A stretch of DNA of 37,480 nt from NCBI GenBank assembly GCA_943914475.1, contig CALUCE010000021.1:1-37480 (forward strand), written 5' to 3'. Positions 7,682 through 16,309 of the stretch are shown piece after piece. Position 1 is the stretch's first letter; every line of letters starts with the position of its first letter. Source of the DNA: an uncultured Anaerococcus sp. Lineage in GTDB: Bacteria > Bacillota > Clostridia > Tissierellales > Peptoniphilaceae. The position numbers were made by a program, and so were the translations under genes. The notes beneath the pieces are model-generated. The model did not search any database, had not been told where the DNA came from, and saw only the letters and a list, made by a program, of their open reading frames with translations.

Positions 7682-7714
7682 TTTTCTTACATAGTATTTT
7701 ATAAAGTAAGAAAA
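7682..7714 (+). promoter_or_regulatory. Hairpin in the ackA 5' leader
   Basis: TTTTCTTAC (7682-7690) and GTAAGAAAA (7706-7714) form a perfect nine-base stem with a 15-base loop, starting about ten bases after the expected transcription start. There is no T-run after it, so it is not a terminator; mRNA stabilisation or a regulatory leader are options. Confidence 0.45.
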
Positions 7715-7781
7715 AAATGCAAATAAATGATAAAGATGTTAAAATATTTTAAGTGACAAAATTTTATTAACGGAGGAAAAA

Positions 7782-8969
7782 ATGAAAATTTTAGTAATTA
7801 ATTGTGGATCATCTTCATTAAAATATCAATTATTTAATATGGAAAATGAAGAAGTTTTAGTAAAGGGACTTGTAGAAAGAATAGGTATTGATGGATCAAG
7901 ACTTATCCAAACCCTTAACGATGACAAATATATAGTCGAAGAAGATATGAAAGACCACACAGAAGCTGTAGGTCATGTATTTGATGCTTTAGTAGATGAA
8001 GAACACGGAGTTATCAAAAGCCTTGACGAAATAGATGCAGTAGGTCACAGATTTGTACACGGTGGAGAAGCAGTTGCAAAATCTGTAGTTATAGACGATG
8101 AAGTTAAAAAAGCAGTAGAAGAATATTCTAAATTTGCTCCACTTCACAACCCTGCCAACCTTATGGGACTTAAAGCTTGTGAAGAACTTCTACCAGGCGT
8201 TAAAAATGTAGCTGTATTTGACACAGCCTTCCACCAAACCATGCCAGAAGAAAACTATCTTTATGGTATTGACTACAAATACTATGAAAATGACTCAATC
8301 AGAAAGTATGGTTTCCACGGAACAAGCCACCACTACATTACCAACAGAACAGCTGAAATTTTGAACAAAGACGTTAATGAATTAAACATCATTTCTTGTC
8401 ACTTAGGAAATGGATCAAGTGTTACTGCAGTTAAAAACGGTAAATCTTATGACACAAGCTTGGGTATGACTCCACTTGAAGGCCTTGTAATGGGAACCAG
8501 ATCTGGAGATATTGATGCAAGTGTTGTTACCTTTATGATGGACAAATACAATCTTTCAACTTCAGAAATCAACGAAATCCTAAACAAAGAATCAGGAGTT
8601 TTAGGAGTATCAGGAGTATCTTCAGACTTTAGAGACCTTGAAGATGCAGCCAACGAAGGAAACGAAAGAGCAAAAATTGCCCTTGAAATGTTTGCTAACA
8701 GAGCAAAAAGATATATAGCAGGATACATGGCAGAAATCGGTGATGTTGATGCTATAGTATTTACTGGTGGAATCGGTGAAAACTCAATAACCATGAGAGA
8801 AGATATCATGAAAGGTTTCGAACAATTCGGAATCAAGATTGACCCAGAAAAGAACAACGTTAGAGGTGGAGAACACGAAGTTTCTACAGACGACTCTAAG
8901 GTTAAGGTAATGGTTATTGCAACTAACGAAGAATTGATGATTGCTAGAGACACCCAAAGACTAGTTTAA
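7782..8969 (+). CDS. ackA: Acetate kinase
   Basis: Interconverts acetyl phosphate plus ADP and acetate plus ATP, the substrate-level ATP step of acetate-forming fermentation. The 395 residues are family-typical. Motifs include the N-terminal NCGSSSLKYQLF, the catalytic-histidine region FHGTSHHYI, HLGNGSSV, the TRSGDIDASVV segment and FTGGIGENS near the C-terminus (ASKHA phosphotransferase fold). The ATG follows CGGAGG (7771-7776). It has its own promoter and leader and is followed at once by the strong rpmF promoter, so it is probably a single-gene transcript. No phosphotransacetylase gene is adjacent. Confidence 0.98.
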   Translation: MKILVINCGSSSLKYQLFNMENEEVLVKGLVERIGIDGSRLIQTLNDDKYIVEEDMKDHTEAVGHVFDALVDEEHGVIKSLDEIDAVGHRFVHGGEAVAKSVVIDDEVKKAVEEYSKFAPLHNPANLMGLKACEELLPGVKNVAVFDTAFHQTMPEENYLYGIDYKYYENDSIRKYGFHGTSHHYITNRTAEILNKDVNELNIISCHLGNGSSVTAVKNGKSYDTSLGMTPLEGLVMGTRSGDIDASVVTFMMDKYNLSTSEINEILNKESGVLGVSGVSSDFRDLEDAANEGNERAKIALEMFANRAKRYIAGYMAEIGDVDAIVFTGGIGENSITMREDIMKGFEQFGIKIDPEKNNVRGGEHEVSTDDSKVKVMVIATNEELMIARDTQRLV

Positions 8970-8971
8970 TC

Positions 8972-9000
8972 TTGACTTATGGGCTATAGTAATATATAAT
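8972..9000 (+). promoter_or_regulatory. Strong sigma-A promoter of the rpmF-plsX operon
   Basis: TTGACT (8972-8977), a 17-base spacer and a perfect TATAAT (8995-9000) make this the best promoter match seen in the window. It begins two bases after the ackA stop and gives rpmF a leader of about 35 bases. Confidence 0.85.
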
Positions 9001-9040
9001 ATAAAAGATTGCTAAAACTCATAACTAGGGAGGTGTAAAG

Positions 9041-9220
9041 ATGGCAGTACCAAAGAGAAGAACATCAAAGACAAGAAAAAATAAAAGAAGAGCTTCATCT
9101 TACAGATTAAACAGATCAAACTATGTTGAGTGTCCAAATTGCCATGAGCCAATGTTACCACACAGAGTATGTCCAAACTGTGGAAGTTACAAAGGTAGAG
9201 AAGTTCTAGACGTTGAATAA
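9041..9220 (+). CDS. rpmF: Large-subunit ribosomal protein bL32
   Basis: A 59-residue basic ribosomal protein. MAVPKRRTSKTRKNKRR is the classic L32 N-terminus. Four cysteines, C31-x2-C34 and C44-x2-C47, form a zinc ribbon, so this is the zinc-binding form. The start follows AGGGAGGTG (9027-9035). It opens the lipid gene run as in many bacteria, but the DUF177/YceD gene that commonly precedes rpmF is absent: only a promoter fits between it and ackA. A hairpin with a T-run follows it, which would let rpmF be made in excess of plsX. Confidence 0.96.
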   Translation: MAVPKRRTSKTRKNKRRASSYRLNRSNYVECPNCHEPMLPHRVCPNCGSYKGREVLDVE

Positions 9221-9232
9221 AAAAAGAAGAAA

Positions 9233-9290
9233 GGGCTGTTGCGAAATGAACCTAAGATAAGATGGTGGTTTGTGGCAACAGGCCTTTTTT
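9233..9290 (+). terminator. Terminator or attenuator between rpmF and plsX
   Basis: GGGCTGTTGC (9233-9242) and GCAACAGGCC (9275-9284) pair through a seven-base perfect stem plus two further pairs beyond one mismatch, around a 32-base loop, followed by six T residues (9285-9290). plsX starts only 17 bases later with no visible promoter, so partial readthrough is likely. Confidence 0.65.
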
Positions 9291-9306
9291 ATTTATAAGG
9301 AGAAAT

Positions 9307-10296
9307 ATGAAAATAATCATAGATACCTATGGCGCAGACGGTGGGGCAGAAGTCTTAATCGATGGGACAATCAAGGCTCTAAAGAAAAAAGACTTTACCC
9401 CAGTATTTGCAGGCCAAAAAGAAAAAATAGACAAACTTATAGATTCTAAGATAAAAAACTACGAGATAATTGAAGCTTTAGATATTATTACCAACACCGA
9501 TGACCCTGTAAGGGCAATTAGAAGAAAAAAGGACTCAAGTCTGGTAAAGGCTTATAGGGCTCTTAAGGAAGGAGCTTATGATGGAATGATATCTGCAGGA
9601 TCAACTGGAGCAATTCTTGCCGGAGGACTCTTTATATCTGGAAGGATCAAGGGAGTTGACAGGGCCTGCCTTGCTACAAGTCTTCCAACCCAAAAAGGTT
9701 CAACCCTCCTTATGGACACTGGAGCCAACATGGATTGTAAGCCTGAATTCTTGCAAGAATTTGCTATTATGGGAAGTGTTTTCTCAGCTAATGTGCTTGG
9801 AGTGGAAAACCCATCCGTAAGTCTATTAAATGTTGGAGTAGAAGAGGGTAAGGGCAACAAACTTGTCAAGGAAACTTATAATCTTTTAAAAGAAACAGAT
9901 ATAAACTTTGCTGGAAATATGGAAGCAAGGGATCTGTTTACAGGAAAGACCAATGTTATAGTTGCTGATGGCTTTGATGGAAATATTGCCTTAAAGACAG
10001 CAGAAGGCGTGATTTCACTTTTCAAAAATGAAATGAAATCTGCCATCTATAAGTCTTTTACAACCAAAATAGGAGGAGGATTACTTAAGTCTGCACTTAA
10101 GGAAAACTTGTCCAAATACAGTGCTGACGAGGTTGGTGGAGTACCACTCTTGGGTATAAATGATTATGTATATAAGGCCCACGGCAATACCAATGCCTAT
10201 GCTTTTTCCAATGCTATCCTAGGCCTTATTGACTATATAGAAAAAGACACTATAGAAAAAATACAAGGAGAATTACAATGCTTAGAGAAGAATTAA
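9307..10296 (+). CDS. plsX: Phosphate acyltransferase PlsX
   Basis: Makes acyl phosphate from acyl-ACP, the donor that PlsY uses to acylate glycerol-3-phosphate in Gram-positive phospholipid synthesis; peripheral on the membrane. The protein is 329 residues. MKIIIDTYGADGG at the N-terminus, SAGSTGAILAGG around residue 97 and the long conserved LMDTGANMDCKPEFL and VADGFDGNIALK segments mark the family. The ATG at 9307 follows AAGGAGA (9298-9304); an in-frame GTG at 9262 lies inside the terminator and is rejected. Its last 19 bases overlap acpP, whose product is the carrier for PlsX substrates. Confidence 0.96.
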   Translation: MKIIIDTYGADGGAEVLIDGTIKALKKKDFTPVFAGQKEKIDKLIDSKIKNYEIIEALDIITNTDDPVRAIRRKKDSSLVKAYRALKEGAYDGMISAGSTGAILAGGLFISGRIKGVDRACLATSLPTQKGSTLLMDTGANMDCKPEFLQEFAIMGSVFSANVLGVENPSVSLLNVGVEEGKGNKLVKETYNLLKETDINFAGNMEARDLFTGKTNVIVADGFDGNIALKTAEGVISLFKNEMKSAIYKSFTTKIGGGLLKSALKENLSKYSADEVGGVPLLGINDYVYKAHGNTNAYAFSNAILGLIDYIEKDTIEKIQGELQCLEKN

Positions 10297-10502
10297 AAGA
10301 ACTAGCTGGTGAAAATTTGGATATAGATGTTGAAAATCTTGATTTTTCAACAAAAATCGATGATTTAGACATAGACTCTATAGACCTACTTGATTTTATT
10401 ATGTCTATAGAAGAAAAATACGATATAGAATTTTCAGATGACGAACTAGACCAAATCGACTCACTTGAAGATATAGTAGCAATTATTGAAAAGAAAAAAT
10501 AA
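10278..10502 (+). CDS. acpP: Acyl carrier protein
   Basis: A 74-residue, strongly acidic four-helix carrier for growing fatty acids. The phosphopantetheine attachment serine is S34 in the DSIDLLDF motif. AAGGAG at 10265-10270 precedes the ATG by seven bases, inside the end of plsX. The stop shares one base with the rnc start. No fab synthesis genes are in the window, so the acp gene is separated from the synthases it serves. Confidence 0.95.
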   Translation: MLREELKELAGENLDIDVENLDFSTKIDDLDIDSIDLLDFIMSIEEKYDIEFSDDELDQIDSLEDIVAIIEKKK

Positions 10503-11215
10503 TGACCATAAGCAAAGAAAGACTAGAACAAATAAAAAAACTTGAAGATGATCTTGGCTATAGCTTTAAGGACAAGAGCCTTATCGATATAGCCTTGACC
10601 CATTCTTCCTATACCAATGAAGCAAGTGAAGGAAATAAGCTTAACAACGAACGTTTGGAGTTTTTGGGAGACTCTGTCCTTGACCTTGTAGTAAGTGAGG
10701 CACTTTTTAAAAAGCACCACTCCTATCCAGAAGGAAAACTTACCAAGATTAGGTCCAAGCTTGTATGTACCTCATCCTTTGCCAAGGCTAGTGAAAAATT
10801 TTCTATGACAGACTATCTCTTGTTCTCCAAGGGAGAAAAAAACCACAACGGTTCCAAGAAAAAATCTGTAAAGGCAGATACCTTTGAGGCAGTTTGTGCT
10901 GCAATCTATCTTGATGCAGGTTATGACTATCTCTGTAAGTTTTTAAGGAAAGAATATGGCAACACTGCCAAACAACTTTTATCAGATGGATCCTTGTTTG
11001 TGGACTATAAGACCAAACTCCAAGAAGAATACAACAAGACCAAGAGAATAATCTTAAAATACGACTTGGTAAAAGAAGAAGGTCCAGAACATGACAAGAC
11101 CTTTTATATGGCTGTAAAGGCCAAAAATAAAATCCTTGCCCAAGGTGTAGGAAAAAATAAGAAGGAAGCAGAACAAATGGCTGCCCAAAAAGCCTATGAA
11201 AAATTAAAAAAATGA
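10502..11215 (+). CDS. rnc: Ribonuclease III
   Basis: Double-strand-specific endoribonuclease that processes rRNA precursors and degrades structured RNAs. The 237-residue protein has the signature NERLEFLGDSVLDL (49-62) with E53 and D57, and the second metal-binding set D126 and E129 in KADTFEA. A double-stranded RNA-binding domain occupies about 165-235, ending in KNKKEAEQMAAQKAYEKL. It overlaps acpP by one base and the radical SAM gene by four (ATGA). The acpP-rnc-smc order is common in bacteria. Confidence 0.97.
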   Translation: MTISKERLEQIKKLEDDLGYSFKDKSLIDIALTHSSYTNEASEGNKLNNERLEFLGDSVLDLVVSEALFKKHHSYPEGKLTKIRSKLVCTSSFAKASEKFSMTDYLLFSKGEKNHNGSKKKSVKADTFEAVCAAIYLDAGYDYLCKFLRKEYGNTAKQLLSDGSLFVDYKTKLQEEYNKTKRIILKYDLVKEEGPEHDKTFYMAVKAKNKILAQGVGKNKKEAEQMAAQKAYEKLKK

Positions 11216-12294
11216 GAAAAAAAGAATATATAGTACCTATCTTTATTCCGTTTTTGGGTTGTCCCCATGACTGTGCCTTTTGCAACCAGGTCAAGATAAC
11301 CAACTATAAGGATAGGATTTCCAAAGAAAATACCATAAAACAAATAGAAACCTACCTGTCATATTTTCCAGAAAATGACAATGATATAGAAATTGCCTTT
11401 TTTGGCGGATCTTTTACAGGTCTTGATCCTGAAGTGATGACATCATACCTAGAGATAGCTAAGTCTTATAAAAAGAAAGGAATTATTGATAGAATCAGAC
11501 TCTCGACTAGACCTGATTATATTAATAATTCAATTCTTGATACCCTAAAAGCCTACCAGGTAGATATTATAGAACTTGGTATCCAGTCCATGGATGATGA
11601 AGTTTTGACCTTTAACGAAAGAGGCCACACTAAGGAAGATTCTATAAGGGCAAGTAGGCTGATTAAGGACTATGGCTTTAAGCTAGGCCATCAAATCATG
11701 CCAGGTCTTTATAAGGATACCTACGAGAAATCCATAAAGACAGCCATAGCATCAGCAAATCTTGGACCTGATATGGTTAGGATTTATCCAACCTTGGTTA
11801 TCAAGGATACTAAGCTAGAATTTTTATACGATAAGGGACTTTACCATCCCTTGACCGTTGAGGAGGCAGCAAAAGTTGCTAGTGAAATTTATATGATTTA
11901 TGCCTACAAAAATATCAATATTATTAGGGTAGGCCTTCAACCAACAGAAAATATAAACGAAGGTAAGGACGTAGTGGGAGGTCCCTTCCACCCAGCCCTA
12001 AGACAAGTTGTAGAGTCAAATATACACAGAAAATACCTAGAAGAAATTCTAGAAAAAGAAAAGCTAAAGGATTCCATAAAGATCCATAGCACAGGCCGTG
12101 ATATTTCTATTATTGCTGGCAACAAGCAAGCCAACAAGACCTACTTTTATGAAAAATACGGACTTAAGATGAGCTTTGTCCAAGACGGGAAAAACTATAT
12201 AGAAACAGGGGATAAGGAAATTAGCTATGACCTTGACTCTTTTATAAAAAATCATGTAGAAAAGACTTATGGTGGTGATTTGTTATTAAATTAA
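11212..12294 (+). CDS. Radical SAM protein, Elp3-like family
   Basis: A 360-residue protein with the [4Fe-4S]/SAM motif C17-x3-C21-x2-C24 (GCPHDCAFCNQ). Other conserved pieces are FFGGSFTGL, the RLSTRPDYIN strand and ELGIQSMDDEVL, which group it with the Elp3/YhcC-like radical SAM enzymes often found next to rnc and smc in Firmicutes. The family includes tRNA-modifying enzymes; the substrate of this branch is not known to me. It lacks a C-terminal GNAT acetyltransferase domain, unlike true Elp3. It overlaps rnc by ATGA, and its last codons probably overlap the real smc start. Confidence 0.85.
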   Translation: MRKKEYIVPIFIPFLGCPHDCAFCNQVKITNYKDRISKENTIKQIETYLSYFPENDNDIEIAFFGGSFTGLDPEVMTSYLEIAKSYKKKGIIDRIRLSTRPDYINNSILDTLKAYQVDIIELGIQSMDDEVLTFNERGHTKEDSIRASRLIKDYGFKLGHQIMPGLYKDTYEKSIKTAIASANLGPDMVRIYPTLVIKDTKLEFLYDKGLYHPLTVEEAAKVASEIYMIYAYKNINIIRVGLQPTENINEGKDVVGGPFHPALRQVVESNIHRKYLEEILEKEKLKDSIKIHSTGRDISIIAGNKQANKTYFYEKYGLKMSFVQDGKNYIETGDKEISYDLDSFIKNHVEKTYGGDLLLN

Positions 12295-15200
12295 AAAGCA
12301 TAGAAATGAAGGGCTTTAAGTCCTTTGCCGACAAGACCAAGATAGAGTTTGATAATAGGATTACTGCCGTAGTTGGACCCAATGGTAGCGGAAAATCCAA
12401 TATTTCCGATGCTGTAAAATGGGTTTTGGGAGAACAATCCATAAAAAGCCTCCGTGGTAAAAAGATGCCCGATGTTATCTTTGCAGGAGGAGAAAATTCT
12501 AAACCCCTAAACATGGCCCAGGTAGACCTTGTTTTTACCAACGAGGACAAGACCCTGGACCTTCCTTATGATTTGGTAAAAATTTCCAGAAGGATTTACA
12601 GAAATGGGGACAATGAATATAAAATCAACGGAAAAAAAGTTAGGCTAAAGGATATAAAAGAGCTCTTTTTGGATACAGGAGTAGGCAAGGAGGGCTATTC
12701 TGTAATAGGCCAAGGTAGGATAGATGAGATAATCAACTCATCGCCCAAAGAAAGAAGGGCTATTTTTGAAGAAGCCTCCGGTATATCCAAGCACAAGTAC
12801 AGGAGAGATGAATCAGAAAAAAAGCTAGAAAAAGTTTCAGAAAACCTTGAAATTATAGATAGGGAATGGGAGTACAAGAAAAAAGAACTTGATTCCTTGA
12901 AAGTTCAAAAAGAAAATTTTGAGAAAAACCAAAGCCTGAGCCAAGACCTTGACACCAAGGCTTACTTTTATTTTCACAAGAAATCAAATAAGCTTATAAA
13001 ATCTTGTGAGGATGTAACCATTAAAATCAAGGCCATGGAAAAAATCCAGGAAGAAAAATCCTTGCTCCTTGATAACCTAAACAAGAGACTCCTTCCCTTT
13101 AAGGAAGAAAGTGAGTCTTTGGCAGAAGATTTAAAAAACTCTGCTGAAAAAATTTCCTATCTTGAAAAATCCATAGACAAGGCCAAAAGTCAGTCTGCCC
13201 TCAAGGACCAAGATTTATCCTATAAAAAAAGAGACCTCGAAAGAAACGAGACCGATAGGGCAAAGGGTCTTGAGAGAAAAAAAGAGCTTGAAGAAAAAAT
13301 AAGACTAGATAAAAATTCCTTAAAAGTAACAGAAGAAAAACTTGACTCTTTTAATAATGACCAAAAAGAAAAGGAAGACCTAGTTAAAACTTTAGAAGCA
13401 GGTATTTCCAAGGTCCAAGTTAGGGTAAAAAATCTGACCTTTGAAAAGTCTGCCCTAGATAAAAAAATTTATGAGTATGACCTAAATGAAAAAACCAATA
13501 TAATACTAAGTCAAAAAAGACAGGAAGAAGAAAAAAAGATTAGGGAAAAGGCCCGAGCCTTTGGTAAGGAAATAGCTGACCTAGATAGGCTAATAAAAGA
13601 TTTGGAAAATTTTGTAAATGAAAGACAGAAAAACCTTAAAGAAGGTCAAAATTCTCTTACATCCAAGCAAAAAGACTTTGCTGAACTTTTAAAATCACAA
13701 GATGATATAAAAGAATCTCTTACAGCCAACCAGCTTTCCCTAAAGGAAGAGCTTGCAAATTACAAGATCCAAAAAGATCTTTTAGCCAGAAACGAAGGCT
13801 ACTTTTATTCTGTCCAAGAATTTTTAAAGGCCTCAAAAAATGCTGGCATGGAAGCTTTATATCTGGATACTTTAGCCAATCTTATAAATGTAAAAAATGG
13901 CTATGAAGATTTAATAGAAATTTTGATGGGGGCAAGCCTCCAAAATATAGTAACCAGGACTAAGGATGATACCAGAGAGCTTATCAAGCTTATCAACCAA
14001 AAAAGACTTGGTAGAATAACTTTCCTGCCTCTAGATTCCATAAGGTCCTTTAGGAAGAAAAAGCCCCAAGCTCCAGAGGTCATAGCCATGGCCTATGACT
14101 TGGTAAAATACAATCCATCCTTGACCAATATCATAGACCAGTTTTTAGGATCTACCGTGGTTGTAAAGGATATAGATGATGCCATTACCTTATCAAAAAA
14201 GATTACAGGATACAGGATAATAACCCTAGACCTTGATGTAATAAACACTTGGGGATCTATGGTTGCTGGGAAAAACTCCAGAAAAAGATCCAATGTAGGC
14301 ATTATCAATAGGTCAAAAAGGATAGAAGAGATAAAAAGAAAGGTCGTTTTCCTAAGAGATAAGAACAAGGACTTGACCAACGACCTAGCCAAGGTCGAAT
14401 CAAGACTCAAAGATGGCAGAAAAGAACTTGATCTTTTAAGCGAAGATTTAAATAAAATCAAGGAAGAAATCCAAGACATAAATGGAGACTTAAGACATAA
14501 AAACTTCGAAAAAGATTCACTGGTAAAAAGAAAAGAAGAACTTTTTGAATCTTTAAATCAAGAGTTTGAAGAAAAAGATCTTATAGATATAGACTTTGTA
14601 AGAAATAAGCTAGGCCAAACGGTAGAGGACCTAGAGAAGCTTAAAAAATCCTTGGACCAAGACCAAAAAAAGCTTATTGATACAAGAAGTGCTTTGATAG
14701 AGCTTAAAAACCAAATAGACCTTTTGACCAGGGATAAAAATCTTCTTTTAAACTCTTTGGGAGAAAATGAAACTTCCCTAAAAAATCTTATCGATTCTCA
14801 CCATTTTGCAGATAAGGTTAAAGGAAGTCTTGAAAATGAAATATCTGATTTATCCAAGGATATAGAAAATCTTAGGGAAAAATCAAAAGAAGACCAAAGA
14901 CTTTTACAAGAAGAAATAGAAAAAAGAAAGAACCTAAAAGCTAGTATAGAAGAAAAAACCAAGGCCAACCAGGACATGGTCCAAAAATCTAAGGCTTTGG
15001 AAAAAGAACTTTCAGACCTTTCCCTAAACCTTGTAAAAATAAATTATAAGAAAGAAGCCTACCAAAAAGATATAGAAAATCTTGAAGATGAGATAAGTCC
15101 TTTCCTAAGCCAAAGTCTGGAAGACTTGGAAAAAATTAATAAGGATAAGGAAGATATTGACGTAAATAAGGCTGACCTTATAAATATTCAAAGAGAGATA

Positions 15201-15803
15201 AACAAGGTAGGATTTTTCACTGAAGATTCCCTAAGTCTTTACGAGGAAGCCTACAAGGACTTTGATTTCCTTGATAAGCAAAAAAAGGATTTGGAAACAT
15301 CCAAGCTTGATATAGAAAAGATGATAAAGAAGCTTGAAAGCCAAATGAAAGATGAGTTTATCAAAAACTTTAAGATTATCGATGATAAATTCCAAAGGAT
15401 ATTCCAAATTCTCTTTATGGGAGGAAAGGCCAAGCTAAGCCTTGATGAAGAAGATGAGCTTGCAGCAGGCATAGAGATAATGGCATGCCCACCAGGCAAG
15501 TCATCCAAGTCTATAAGCCTCTTATCAGGAGGGGAAAAGGCCCTTACGGCAGTAGCCCTGCTTTTTGCCCTTTTTGAAACCAATCCTGCACCTTTCTCAC
15601 TATTGGATGAGATAGACGCAGCCCTTGATGAATCAAACATAAAAAGGTATATAGATTATCTCAAAAGTCTATCAGACAAAACACAATTTGTTATGATTAC
15701 CCACAGGCAAACCACCATGCAGCTTGCGGAAAGAATCCATGGGGTTACCATAGGAGATGACGGAATAAGCAAGGTCTATTCCATAGACTTTGATGAAAAT
15801 TGA
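12285..15803 (+). CDS. smc: Chromosome segregation protein SMC
   Basis: ATPase that compacts and segregates the chromosome with ScpA/ScpB. Walker A is GPNGSGKSN just after the N-terminus. Long coiled coils flank a hinge around residues 520-660 (AGMEALYLDTLANLI, LIEILMGASLQNIV), and the C-terminal head has LLSGGEKALTAVALLFA and Walker B FSLLDEIDAALDESN. The first in-frame ATG is 12306 (MKGFKSFADK, 1165 residues). I place the start at ATT 12285, giving MKLKSIEMKGFKSF and 1172 residues: this restores the first strand that SMC proteins normally have, and GGTGGTGA (12271-12278) lies six bases upstream. No TTG, GTG or ATG is available in frame before the stop at 12276. Identity is certain, the start less so. 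Confidence 0.95.
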   Translation: MKLKSIEMKGFKSFADKTKIEFDNRITAVVGPNGSGKSNISDAVKWVLGEQSIKSLRGKKMPDVIFAGGENSKPLNMAQVDLVFTNEDKTLDLPYDLVKISRRIYRNGDNEYKINGKKVRLKDIKELFLDTGVGKEGYSVIGQGRIDEIINSSPKERRAIFEEASGISKHKYRRDESEKKLEKVSENLEIIDREWEYKKKELDSLKVQKENFEKNQSLSQDLDTKAYFYFHKKSNKLIKSCEDVTIKIKAMEKIQEEKSLLLDNLNKRLLPFKEESESLAEDLKNSAEKISYLEKSIDKAKSQSALKDQDLSYKKRDLERNETDRAKGLERKKELEEKIRLDKNSLKVTEEKLDSFNNDQKEKEDLVKTLEAGISKVQVRVKNLTFEKSALDKKIYEYDLNEKTNIILSQKRQEEEKKIREKARAFGKEIADLDRLIKDLENFVNERQKNLKEGQNSLTSKQKDFAELLKSQDDIKESLTANQLSLKEELANYKIQKDLLARNEGYFYSVQEFLKASKNAGMEALYLDTLANLINVKNGYEDLIEILMGASLQNIVTRTKDDTRELIKLINQKRLGRITFLPLDSIRSFRKKKPQAPEVIAMAYDLVKYNPSLTNIIDQFLGSTVVVKDIDDAITLSKKITGYRIITLDLDVINTWGSMVAGKNSRKRSNVGIINRSKRIEEIKRKVVFLRDKNKDLTNDLAKVESRLKDGRKELDLLSEDLNKIKEEIQDINGDLRHKNFEKDSLVKRKEELFESLNQEFEEKDLIDIDFVRNKLGQTVEDLEKLKKSLDQDQKKLIDTRSALIELKNQIDLLTRDKNLLLNSLGENETSLKNLIDSHHFADKVKGSLENEISDLSKDIENLREKSKEDQRLLQEEIEKRKNLKASIEEKTKANQDMVQKSKALEKELSDLSLNLVKINYKKEAYQKDIENLEDEISPFLSQSLEDLEKINKDKEDIDVNKADLINIQREINKVGFFTEDSLSLYEEAYKDFDFLDKQKKDLETSKLDIEKMIKKLESQMKDEFIKNFKIIDDKFQRIFQILFMGGKAKLSLDEEDELAAGIEIMACPPGKSSKSISLLSGGEKALTAVALLFALFETNPAPFSLLDEIDAALDESNIKRYIDYLKSLSDKTQFVMITHRQTTMQLAERIHGVTIGDDGISKVYSIDFDEN

Positions 15804-15844
15804 AGCCTAGACAAGAAGTAGTAAAATCTAAAGAAGGAGGAAAT

Positions 15845-16309
15845 ATGGCAATTCGAAATATTAGACAAATGGGAGATCCTATTTTAAGAAAAACATCTAG
15901 GGATATCCCAGAAGTTACAGATAGAATAAGATTATTATTAGACGATATGGCAGATACCATGTATGACTCAGATGGGGTTGGCCTAGCTGCAGTCCAAGTT
16001 GGTATCCTAAAGCGTGCTATAGTTATAGATCCAAGAGATGAAGTTGGCCTTATGAAAATGGTAAACCCGGTTATTACAGAAAAAGACGGGGAGCAAATAG
16101 GTGTGGAAGGTTGTCTTTCTGTACCTAATTTTAACGGAACAGTTAAAAGACCAGAACACATTAAGGTTTCTTATCTGGATGAAAATGGAGAAGAAAAAGA
16201 AATAGAAGCAACAGGCCTAAAAGCTGTTGTTATCTGCCACGAAGTTGACCATTTACACGGAGTCTTGTTCGTAGATAAGTACGAGGAAGAAGTGGTATAC
16301 GATGAATAA
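15845..16309 (+). CDS. def: Peptide deformylase
   Basis: Removes the formyl group from the initiator methionine of new proteins. The 154-residue protein has all three metal-site motifs: GVGLAAVQ (44-51), EGCLS with C90, and HEVDH (132-136), whose histidines and C90 bind the catalytic metal and whose E133 is catalytic. The ATG at 15845 follows AAGGAGG (15834-15840); the in-frame extension back to 15800 overlaps the smc stop and is not family-like. It overlaps fmt by eight bases, pairing the deformylating and formylating enzymes as is usual. priA, often upstream, is absent. Confidence 0.97.
   Translation: MAIRNIRQMGDPILRKTSRDIPEVTDRIRLLLDDMADTMYDSDGVGLAAVQVGILKRAIVIDPRDEVGLMKMVNPVITEKDGEQIGVEGCLSVPNFNGTVKRPEHIKVSYLDENGEEKEIEATGLKAVVICHEVDHLHGVLFVDKYEEEVVYDE

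Noticed and set aside
7717..7752. Eleven-codon reading frame in the ackA leader
   Set aside because: No ribosome binding site and no repeated regulatory codons; not supported as a leader peptide.
9262..9306. In-frame GTG extending plsX upstream
   Set aside because: It lies inside the terminator hairpin and adds residues foreign to the PlsX family; ATG 9307 has the ribosome binding site.
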